Notes under the pieces: generated by a model
Databases searched by the model: none
What the model saw: only the letters and a program-made list of their open reading frames with translations
What the model was told of the DNA's origin: nothing
Made by a program: the position numbers and the translations under genes
Source of the DNA: G039954875 sp039954875
GTDB taxonomy: Bacteria > Bacteroidota > Bacteroidia > Flavobacteriales > Blattabacteriaceae
Direction: 5' to 3'
DNA: 64,000 bases
Assembly (NCBI GenBank): GCA_039954875.1
Contig: CP157202.1
Coordinates: forward strand, 1-64,000
In this document: in pieces, positions 1 to 11,779 of the stretch
Numbering within the stretch: the stretch's first letter is position 1
How the letters are laid out: each line of letters begins with the position of its first letter

Positions 1-85
1 CTCCCACCCCCACCCCATCAACACCCAAAAAACGCTTATAATGAGCCCTATATAAAAAAATATAAGGTTCATGATGATTTTGTAT

Positions 86-116
86 TTTGCAGTATTCAAA
101 ATGATTTCTATATTTG
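86..116 (+). promoter_or_regulatory. rRNA operon promoter P1 (Bacteroidota type)
   Basis: TTTG at 86-89 is followed after 19 bases by TATATTTG at 109-116. This matches the Bacteroidota housekeeping sigma consensus (TTTG, 17-20 nt spacer, TAnnTTTG). It lies about 285 bases before the 16S start, as expected for an upstream rRNA promoter. Read from motif and spacing only. Confidence 0.6.
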
Positions 117-260
117 CAGTCCCAAAAAGAAACATATCTTCTTTTTGATTCGTTCTCTGAAAAGCACAATTTTTTTCCGCCTGATGTATTGCTATACCCA
201 ACCGCGATATTTGAAAGATATATAAAAAATGGTATTTCTTTTTTCGGAATAAAAAATGTG

Positions 261-268
261 TATATTTG
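261..268 (+). promoter_or_regulatory. rRNA operon promoter P2, -7 element
   Basis: A second TATATTTG box precedes the 16S gene by about 130 bases. The matching -33 region is weak (T-rich, no clear TTTG). Tandem promoters before rRNA operons are common, so this is likely the proximal one. Confidence 0.45.
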
Positions 269-319
269 CACCCCGTTTATATGGGAAGTAAGAACAAAAC
301 GGACGTTCATTCAAATCAA

Positions 320-352
320 AATAAGCAAAGATAAAAGCCTAGAAGTTCCTTT
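320..352 (+). other. 5' strand of the 16S rRNA processing stem
   Basis: The leader around 320-352 is nearly complementary to about 1930-1975 just after the 16S gene; for example GTTCCTTTGAG in the leader pairs with CTCAAAGGAAC downstream. Such stems loop out pre-16S rRNA for RNase III. A similar pair flanks the 23S gene: AAATAAAATCTAG at about 2220 against CTAGATTTTATTT at about 5143. The pairing is seen directly; the processing role is inferred from general rRNA biology. Confidence 0.65.
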
Positions 353-394
353 GAGGTGGGTTGAGATTTTCGAATAGTATTTTAAAAAAAATAA

Positions 395-1922
<1,528 letters not shown>

Positions 1923-2023
1923 TTAGAGAAGTCTATCTGTCTCAAAGGAACCTCTAAGCCTTTATCTTTCTTTAAAATATTTTCATAGGGAAACAAAAAA
2001 TATCCAACTTCTTTTTTTAGAAG

Positions 2024-2097
2024 AGTCTCGTAGCTCAGCGGGTTAGAGCGCTACACTGATAATGTAGAGGTCCGCGGTTCAAGTCCGCGCGAGACTA
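2024..2097 (+). tRNA. tRNA-Ile (GAT)
   Basis: A full cloverleaf can be drawn: acceptor AGTCTCG with CGAGACT, D-stem GCTC/GAGC, anticodon stem CTACA/TGTAG around CTGATAA, T-stem CGCGG/CCGCG. The anticodon is GAT. It lies in the 16S-23S spacer, the usual place for tRNA-Ile. Confidence 0.95.
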
Positions 2098-2110
2098 CGT
2101 AAAAAGAGAA

Positions 2111-2184
2111 GGGGAATTAGCTCAGCTGGCTAGAGCGCCTGCCTTGCAAGCAGGAGGTCATCGGTTCGAACCCGATATTCTCCA
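2111..2184 (+). tRNA. tRNA-Ala (TGC)
   Basis: The cloverleaf is complete: acceptor GGGGAAT/ATTCTCC, anticodon stem CCTGC/GCAGG around CTTGCAA, T-stem ATCGG/CCGAT. The anticodon is TGC. It follows tRNA-Ile by 13 bases, giving the classic Ile-Ala spacer pair. Confidence 0.95.
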
Positions 2185-2261
2185 CCCAATTGAAAAGTTC
2201 TTTGACATACGAATTAAGGTAAATAAAATCTAGTCTGTAAAGTATGAGTTTTCATACGATC

Positions 2262-5140
<2,879 letters not shown>

Positions 5141-5183
5141 TCCTAGATTTTATTTATCTTGAGTATGTCTAATGTTTAAACGC

Positions 5184-5290
<107 letters not shown>

Positions 5291-5297
5291 TTTTTTT

Positions 5298-5338
5298 AAA
5301 AAACCGTTTCAAATTTATTTTGGAGCGGTTTTTGTTTT
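5298..5338 (+). terminator. Intrinsic terminator of the rRNA operon
   Basis: AAAAACCG and CGGTTTTT form the base of a stem that continues through a TTTCAAA/TTTGGAG arm with wobble pairs, followed by a T-rich run. It begins right after 5S, so it most likely ends the rRNA transcript. Confidence 0.6.
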
Positions 5339-5339
5339 A

Positions 5340-5830
5340 TAAATCATTTCTTTGCCTTAGTTGTAATCTTGATATTGGAGCGCATATAAGTTTCTGTAAA
5401 TATAGAAGATGATCAACTTCATTTTCCTGCAATAATAGAGTCAACATAAAAAGTGTATAAGAACGTTTCTTATTTCAAGTTCTTTAGCCGAGTTTAAAAA
5501 AAGCTTTAAAAATAACACATCTGTACTATTTTAAGCGCCGACCTAGTTCGTGGATAGAAGATTAGCATCTAAGATTTTAGGATGTAAATACGATTTTAAG
5601 CTCTTCACGATAAGAAAAATATACTGTTATAATAAACTTGTTATTTTATAAAATAAATAAACTAAGTGTATAGATATATTATATTATAAAAAAACTCAAA
5701 ATAATATGTTAATTTATTATATTTTTATATATTACATAATCATAGTTGTTAACTAATAAAGCTGTTTTTATGTTATGATACGGTAAAATTATTTTGTTGT
5801 CGTACAGTATTACGGCTTTTTTCCATATAG
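5340..5830. other. AT-rich spacer with no recognisable gene
   Basis: Stops are frequent in all frames and I see no protein similarity. It separates the rRNA terminator from the first relic. Confidence 0.5.
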
Positions 5831-5844
5831 AGAAAATAAAGTTT

Positions 5845-6420
5845 ATTAGATACGGATAAAGGAAATCTTTTTATTGTACGCTTCTATGATAAAGCTAAAA
5901 TGGTGTTTTTTTTATTTTCATACAATGAAAAACTTGATCTATTCAAAATATTATATGTTTTAGAAAAGCTTAAAAAAGATGGAGTGATAAGGTTATTTAT
6001 CTTCTGAAGATAAAGTAATAAAATCTGGGTTTGTAGGAGGGGGTATTTTCTAAATAATTGAAAAAATTATAGCAATGAATTTTGGAATACATTATCATGA
6101 AAGAAGATTTTTTTATTGTTAGGGTAGATCTATATACTTCTCAAATTTGCTGAATGAAATTAATTACAATAGTTATGAAAATACTAATTTAAGAAATCAA
6201 TCCTGAGTTATATAATTACTATTGGCCAGCTTGATGTTCCATAATTTCAAGAATTAAATAGCTATTTAAATGTTTTTATATTTTAAAAAAAAAATATTAT
6301 TTATAGCTTAAGAAAGGATAGTTATAATGATTTTGACGTGTTTATAAATAATCATCTTAGTTTCATTTATCCCTATATATACGGGTACAGGGATAACCCT
6401 TGTTTTTTAACCCTAAAACT
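5845..6420 (+). pseudogene. Possible ribose-phosphate pyrophosphokinase relic
   Basis: Joining frames gives a heavily broken protein resembling PRPP synthetase: a stretch like LFKILYVLEKLKKDGV, then SSEDKVIKSGFVG, then IIAMNFGIHYHERRFF followed by a segment like the family's 'VDxLYxSxLL' (IYFSNLLNEI), and a later block like 'SPDxGGxxxxxxF' (IGQLDVP.FQELNSYL). The order agrees with the family, but stops and shifts occur every 20-40 residues and similarity is weak. PRPP feeds purine and histidine synthesis, both lost elsewhere in this window, which makes the assignment plausible. Low certainty. Confidence 0.3.
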
Positions 6421-6439
6421 TTAATTATAAATAAATCTA

Positions 6440-7207
6440 TATAAATCTAAAACACTACTAGAATAAGTTTTTATCAATTATTGGCTTTCTATATCTAATA
6501 CTCTAGATATAAAAAAACAAAGTAATGCTGTTGATTACTTCTTCAGTTTAATAGACAACAACAAAGAAGTTTACTATTTTATTTATAAGTATATATGAGA
6601 AAAAATGACGTTAAATGGATTCATAGCCTTCTTAAAGATGGATGTATGTAGAAATGAAGTTGATGATGATGAAGTGGACTTTATGATTTCAGGTTTACGG
6701 GGGAATATGAAACAATCTATTGTAGCTAATTTATGGGATGAATGTGGAAACGGAAATTTAAAAAAATGTTATACGTATTGGTTAAGAAGATTGATGAATC
6801 ATTTATATTTATGGCATGGTTGTCTGACTACGTAAAATAAAAAAAACCATTTTTTTATATCATTATCTCATAATATATTTTTAATATAATATTATTATAA
6901 ACTTAAAGACTTTGATTTTTTTAACCATGAGGCATGGATGTCTCCTCATTTTGAGTGTGTTATAGATGCAATGAATATACTAGGTTTGAATTCTGGTGAT
7001 GTCCGTGTTTATTTTACGGCTCATGCAAAAACAGATCCTCATTACGCAAAAAAAATATTATATAGCTTGAGCTATCAAGTGTCTAATTTTACAGAGCTAA
7101 AAATAAAAGAAATGATCTATGGAACTTGTTTGGCTATAGCAGAAGGGGGGGGTACAATATGATTATGTGCTTGATTGTTTAAGATCTATTGATGTTGATG
7201 TTAAATA
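6440..7207 (+). pseudogene. Relic of a haem-oxygenase-like iron-containing redox enzyme
   Basis: Two open stretches (6605-6835 and 6938-7162) are parts of one broken gene. The first has a segment like 'NLWDEYGxG' (NLWDECGNGN); the second reads E-CVIDAMNILGLNSGD-VYF-AHAKTDPHYA, like the 'lgl...yFxxHxxxDxxH' helix of the TenA/haem-oxygenase-like iron-containing redox enzymes (PF14518-like). The iron-ligand-like H, D and H survive in the second piece. The pieces are in different frames and an AT-rich stretch with stops separates them. The family match is from memory of the motif, so moderate certainty. Confidence 0.45.
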
Positions 7208-7229
7208 ATGTTTTTAGTTTGTTTGGTTT

Positions 7230-8353
7230 ATATTAGGCTATCTTACCCTTGATCATCTGCGTTGATTGTATCGTTGTGTTTAAGGTTAAATCTTTGTGTA
7301 TGGCGGTGTCATATCTATAATCATTGCTTGTGTTGTCCAGCTTCACTTTTATATCGATGAAAGCATAGTGTGTCGTATTATTGGTACCAGTTCTATTTTG
7401 ACCTTGACCATTTGCAATGGTAATAGTGTCCGGACGAATTTTAACTCCATTCAAAAGGAATAAATGATTATATATCAATTAGTCGCCTATATAAATTATT
7501 TAACGCTTATCCTTGTTTTAGGAATTCTTCCTGTATTTGAATCTTTAACTGGTTTTGGGATATGTTTTTTTTGGTACACCTTTTTTATTTAGTAATCATA
7601 GAAAAAATATAGCTTATTATAATCTGTCTATGTTTTGTATGAATATCATGCCATGGGTGGGTGCTTGCATTAGCAACCATTGTTTATGGGGGGGGGGCTG
7701 CTATGCTAACATACATAGACCTTGCCTCATTTGGGTCGTTAATAGCTCTATGACTAGCTTTTATCTACTTGACGCTCTTTTGTTTCTGATCATGTTGTAC
7801 GGTGTAATAATAATATTAGTTTTAATTTATTGAAAAATTATGAATATATTTTTGTTTATTGTATCGCTTCTCATGTTTATACCGAGGCCTGTCAAGATAA
7901 ACTATTGTCTGGCACTCCTACGAGCTAATACAATTATATTAGCATAGGTTGATTTATTGTGTAGTACTTAATGAAGTAAAGATGCTTGGTGCTATATCAT
8001 TTACTTTAGGAAGAATATCTACCAATAGTCATTTCCTTTTTTTTATTTCTCCTTTTCTTGGGATGATAAATGAATTTATTACAGGGTCCAACCTGGTAGG
8101 AAGTATCCTGGTTATCCATGTGCAACAAGGACTAGGAAATTTATTTGATAGAACTTTACTGCTAAGAGCTTTTCAAAATAGCGCAGCGTGACATATTGTG
8201 TTTACCTCTTTACCAATGTTGCACATCATATTATCTATTGCAAAAGAGTATGTAGCGGATAACAAGGAAAATACAGAATGTAATAAAAACGGTAGTCTTT
8301 TTCTATTTAACTCTAATCATGATAGCGTTTTAGTTGTATATTTAACGGAATAG
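7230..8353 (+). pseudogene. lldP: L-lactate permease (LldP family) relic
   Basis: The family signature 'ESLTGFG' is visible at about 7535-7560 (LPVFESLTGFGI), followed by membrane helices with W-G residues. A later piece (7949-8191) reads SPFLGMINEFITGSNLVGS..., matching the 'fitGSNt' motif and the following 'QxxxA' helix of lactate permeases. A tail rich in hydrophobic residues follows to about 8350. At least six stops or shifts break the frame, including one near a run of ten G at 7688-7697. The gene would have imported lactate as a carbon source. It ends beside the convergent nrdA gene. Confidence 0.65.
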
Positions 8354-8446
8354 TAAAATGATTGACGTATTATATTATTTATGGTTAATTTTTTTTATAT
8401 TTTTTACGATCGGTTTCTTTTTCGTAAATGTTAGATGTTTGTCTTT

Positions 8447-10168
8447 TTAACTTTCGCACAGTAGACATTCTGCATACAAATCGCGCATTTTGGTTTCAGC
8501 ACGTAGGATACTTTCACTTCTGTAATAATACAGGCTTTTCAGTCCCATCTTCCAAGCTTCGATGTGGACTTGGTTGATAAGTTTTGCTGGAGTATCCTGA
8601 GGAAAAGCCAGGTTAATGCTTTGGCCCTGATCGATATAACGTTGGCGTAGTCCAGCTTGTCTGATCAATTCGAGTTGATTGATCTCTTTGAAACATTTGA
8701 AGCATTCTTTTTCTTCGTCGGTTAAGAATTTTAGTGAGAGGCATGAGCCTTTTTTCTCGGCGATTTGGTCCCAAATCTCTGGGATGTTCATCCTTTTTTG
8801 GGATAGGAGAATTTCTAATTGTATATTTTTTCGGATGTGCATCCCTTTGGCGTCGTCATCGACGTAAATATTGGCTGCAATAGGTTCTACCCCTTGAGAA
8901 AGTCCTCCAGCGAGTTTGGCCGAGCTTCGATTAGGGGCGATCGCTGTGAGCGTTAGGTTTCTTCTACCAGTACCTTGAGTCCATTCGACTTCGCCGTATG
9001 TTTTGGCTAGGTAGCGTGTGGCTCTTTCGGTTTCGGTTTGAATCTTTTGGAAGATTTGCTTGTTGAGTGCATTGGCTTTGATTGATATAAAGGGAATTCC
9101 TATGGATTGGAGTAGGGAGTGCCAGCCGAGTGCTCCAAGACCGAGAGCTCGGCTTTTTTCCGCAAAGCATACAGCATCCTCTATCCCACGGATATTTTTC
9201 CCTTTATCGATGAATTCTTGAATGACTGCGTCGAGGAATAGAATGGATAGAAAGACTGTGTCGGTATCTTTCCATTCCTTATATTGGTAAAGGTTGAGTG
9301 AAGAGAGGCAACAGACGAGTGTATGAGTTTCGTCTGTGGGGAGCATGATTTCTGAGCAGAGGTTGCTGTGCCAAATTTTTAGGTTGTTTTTCTTCCAGTT
9401 TTCCGGTAGATTTTTATTGGAGTTGTCGATGAAGAAGAGATAAGGCTCACCAGTTTTAACTCGTTTTTTGAGTGTGTCTAGCCAAAATTGTCTTTCGTCT
9501 CCATCTTCTGAGATGACCTTTTCCATGAATGTATTGGAGATGACTGCTCCTTGATGTATGTTGTGACACTGGCGATTGATGTCGCCTTTGGGTTCTCGTA
9601 TCTCGAGAAATTGTGGGTATTCCTTATGATTGATATTGAGATAAACCGCTACGGCCCCCCGGCGTGTGCGGCCCTGCTTGCTAGCGATGATGGTGCTGTC
9701 GTAGGATTTGATGAATGGAATTATACCGTCGGAAGTACCTAGGTCACCATTTTTTATCGGGCTACCGATGGGCCTGATCAGGCTGAAGTCGTAGGCGGTA
9801 CCTCCTCCGTATTTACTCAGCATGGCCATCTCGAGATTTTTGCGGTAAATTTCATACATACTGTCTCCTATGCGGCTCGAGAAGCAGCTGATCGGCAGGC
9901 CTTTCTCTGTGCCAAGGTTGACCATAACAGGTGTGGAGGGGATCAACCAACCTTTCCAGAGGATATCGAAGAATTTTTCTTCTAGTGCTGGTTTTTTGAG
10001 GGTTTTTGCAACGGTTTGGGCCAATCTTTTGTAAACTTCAAATGGGGTTTCGTTGTTGAGTAAATAACCTCCTTTGATCGTGGTGAGGTATAGCTCATTG
10101 TTTCCCCAGAAGGGAAATTCTTTTTCAGCTGTCCAGCCGAGTTTTTCTGCGATGGGGTGTGTCTTCAT
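8447..10168 (-). CDS. nrdA: Ribonucleoside-diphosphate reductase, alpha (large) subunit, class I
   Basis: It reduces ribonucleotides to deoxyribonucleotides with the NrdB partner encoded just upstream. The 573-residue protein has the catalytic set: active-site Cys at about 95 (PISCFSS), the N-x-C-x-E triad at 269-273 (NLCSE), a second redox Cys near 286, the paired tyrosines in LKSLYYYR near the C-terminus for radical transfer, and the C-terminal shuttle cysteines in the final CLLCES. The protein starts directly at the reductase fold: the roughly 90-residue N-terminal ATP-cone of E. coli-type NrdA is absent, so dATP inhibition through that site is not expected. It lies 8 bases after nrdB and shares its transcript, under the cobalamin riboswitch at 11305-11482. 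It is fully intact. Confidence 0.95.
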   Translation of the reverse strand: MKTHPIAEKLGWTAEKEFPFWGNNELYLTTIKGGYLLNNETPFEVYKRLAQTVAKTLKKPALEEKFFDILWKGWLIPSTPVMVNLGTEKGLPISCFSSRIGDSMYEIYRKNLEMAMLSKYGGGTAYDFSLIRPIGSPIKNGDLGTSDGIIPFIKSYDSTIIASKQGRTRRGAVAVYLNINHKEYPQFLEIREPKGDINRQCHNIHQGAVISNTFMEKVISEDGDERQFWLDTLKKRVKTGEPYLFFIDNSNKNLPENWKKNNLKIWHSNLCSEIMLPTDETHTLVCCLSSLNLYQYKEWKDTDTVFLSILFLDAVIQEFIDKGKNIRGIEDAVCFAEKSRALGLGALGWHSLLQSIGIPFISIKANALNKQIFQKIQTETERATRYLAKTYGEVEWTQGTGRRNLTLTAIAPNRSSAKLAGGLSQGVEPIAANIYVDDDAKGMHIRKNIQLEILLSQKRMNIPEIWDQIAEKKGSCLSLKFLTDEEKECFKCFKEINQLELIRQAGLRQRYIDQGQSINLAFPQDTPAKLINQVHIEAWKMGLKSLYYYRSESILRAETKMRDLYAECLLCES

Positions 10169-10176
10169 TTTTTAGG

Positions 10177-11148
10177 TTAAAAGAGGTTATTGTTGTTCCA
10201 GTCATCGTTGGGTTTGCTATAGCCGGTCTCGCGGTTATTAAAAAAGTCGGTTTGCTGTTCGCCCGATACGATGATGTAAAACCAGTCCATTTGTTCTAAT
10301 AAGGCCTTATCTGTCTGATGCTTTTCCCTCAGGCCTAGCTCGATGAGTTTTCTATTGGCTCGGTCTTTCATGAAGTTTTTCAGTTGGTCTTTATTGATCG
10401 TTGGCAGATCACCCATTCGAAAAATGTGATCGATGAAGGTGAATTCGTTTTTTAGAGCCAATTCGATGCCTTCATAGATCGATGATTCAACATTTGATAG
10501 TAGTTTATGATTTTCTTCGCAGAGTACTCGGAAAAGTTTACAGCCGGCTTCTGAATGTAAGGATTCATCTCGTATGGAGAAGATCATCTGTTGGCCAATG
10601 CCTTTTAGGCGATTGGATGTTCTGAAAGAGAGCAAGACGGCAAAGGAAGAAAACAGTTGGATGCCTTCGGCTGCAGCTGAGAAGAGTGCCAGACTCCGAG
10701 CAATGTTTTCCAGAGAGTAGTTTTTATTCTGGTCATGGCGTACTTCCATCAGCAGACTGAGTTTGTTCATCGTGGCTTCGTCTTCGAGGAAGGTTTCGAA
10801 ATTATCTAATCCCAAGGTGTCATTGAGGTATGCATAGGCTACAGCGTGTATGGTCTCGAAGGCACCAAAGGTTTGGCCCATCATTTTGATCTCGGGTACG
10901 GGAAACCATCTGGGGATCATTTCTGACCAGTAGTTCCCCACTTCAGTCTCAGTCTGCGCGAAGCCTTTCAAAATATCGCCGATGACGGTTTTTTCTTGTG
11001 GTGAAAGGTTTTCTTCCCAATCTTTTATGTCTGGTTGCATATTGATCTCTGTATGCAACCAATGAGCGTTTTGTTGTCTAAACCAGTATTCATGAGCCCA
11101 TGGATATTGAAAAGGTTTGAAAGCTAGACGTTCTTTTGTGATGCTCAT
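10177..11148 (-). CDS. nrdB: Ribonucleoside-diphosphate reductase, beta (small) subunit, class I
   Basis: This is the radical-generating subunit. In 323 residues all di-metal ligands are present with canonical spacing: E67 (in QTETE), E98 and H101 (FETIH), then E161 (AAEG), E195 and H198 (RDESLH). The radical tyrosine is Y105 (HAVAY), four residues after the histidine as in E. coli NrdB. No ATP-cone is attached at the N-terminus. It is the first gene of an nrdB-nrdA operon with a 156-base leader between the riboswitch and the start codon. The ATG at 11148 begins MSITKERL. No Shine-Dalgarno is visible. Intact. Confidence 0.95.
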   Translation of the reverse strand: MSITKERLAFKPFQYPWAHEYWFRQQNAHWLHTEINMQPDIKDWEENLSPQEKTVIGDILKGFAQTETEVGNYWSEMIPRWFPVPEIKMMGQTFGAFETIHAVAYAYLNDTLGLDNFETFLEDEATMNKLSLLMEVRHDQNKNYSLENIARSLALFSAAAEGIQLFSSFAVLLSFRTSNRLKGIGQQMIFSIRDESLHSEAGCKLFRVLCEENHKLLSNVESSIYEGIELALKNEFTFIDHIFRMGDLPTINKDQLKNFMKDRANRKLIELGLREKHQTDKALLEQMDWFYIIVSGEQQTDFFNNRETGYSKPNDDWNNNNLF

Positions 11149-11180
11149 ATTGATTCATTTTTTAGTCGTTGTCGAATAGA

Positions 11181-11204
11181 TGATGGCATTGGTAAATGCC
11201 ATCA
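11181..11204 (-). promoter_or_regulatory. Hairpin between the riboswitch and nrdB
   Basis: Perfect 10-bp arms (TGATGGCATT / AATGCCATCA) surround a 4-base loop, 33 bases before the nrdB start. It has no following U-run on the minus strand, so it is not a standard terminator. It may be part of the expression platform of the cobalamin riboswitch, or a processing site. The role is inferred. Confidence 0.4.
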
Positions 11205-11304
11205 GGCTGTGTTGAGTTTTTGATAAGCATGGCATATGCTGAAAATCCTGAATTTATCGGCCTAGCTTTTATTCTCGAAAGCCTGGGCGTATGTATCATT
11301 TATT

Positions 11305-11482
11305 AGGCAGGTTTTCTGACTTGTCCTGACCTTTGCATTCCCTCCCGACTCTATGAAGAGCAGTGGCAGTAGTGTGCAAAGGCTTTGATGGGATATACAG
11401 CAGTGGGTACTGTTCAGGTCTTTCACCTGATTCCCTTTTCCTTGAGGATTTGGTTCTTACGTCTCAAGGCGCCTGATAAATT
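11305..11482 (-). ncRNA. Cobalamin (AdoCbl) riboswitch in the nrdBA leader
   Basis: Reading the minus strand from 11482 downwards, the conserved blocks come in the known order: CAGGCGCC; GGGAATCAGGTGAAA; CCTGAACAGTACCC; GCCACTG; GGGAGGGAATGC; and the terminal AAGTCAGAAAACCTGCC. This is the B12-box architecture (family consensus AGTCAGGAGACCTGCC at the end). The predicted transcription start, about 7 bases after the TAAATTTG box at 11490-11497, falls at the very beginning of the element, so the whole aptamer would be in the nrdBA mRNA. B12 elements before class I reductase genes are known in Bacteroidota and actinomycetes. Here ligand binding would be expected to switch nrdBA off. Compensating pairings look preserved, but I could not fold it computationally. 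Confidence 0.88.
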
Positions 11483-11489
11483 GAAAGAT

Positions 11490-11497
11490 CAAATTTA
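11490..11497 (-). promoter_or_regulatory. nrdBA promoter, -7 element
   Basis: TAAATTTG on the minus strand matches TAnnTTTG exactly, and the riboswitch begins right at the predicted start site. The -33 element is not clear. Confidence 0.55.
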
Positions 11498-11667
11498 GTA
11501 CATGGAAATGAAAGGAGAGGGTCTGAATTTGTTCACTGAGTTATTAAATGTGTTCTTATGTTTTTTTTAGGATTTCTGATGTGAATTATTGAAGGATATA
11601 GTGATGGTTTAAGGGGGGGGTAAAAATTTTGTTGATCTTTTTCTTGTGTTTCATAAAAGTAATTACA

Positions 11668-11749
11668 TACCATTATTATTATTTAATATAAATAATAATA
11701 ATGGTATAAATATTAATATTTTTATAAAAATATTAATATTTATACCATG
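11668..11749. repeat. Two overlapping perfect palindromes
   Basis: An ACCATTATTATTATTTA arm pairs with TAAATAATAATAATGGT (about 11669-11706). Immediately overlapping, GGTATAAATATTAATATTT pairs with its complement at 11703-11747. The two share the GGTA corner. Both are pure AT-rich structures in the spacer between nrdBA and the siderophore relics. They could be a bidirectional transcription barrier or a mobile-element footprint; no gene is inside. Confidence 0.6.
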
Positions 11750-11779
11750 GTTTATAACTTATTTATTGTTATTAGTTAT

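Noticed and set aside
7233..7478. 81-residue minus-strand ORF that could be a small exported protein
   Set aside because: It lies antisense to the front of the lactate permease relic, has no signal peptide or family match, and its position fits a chance open frame.
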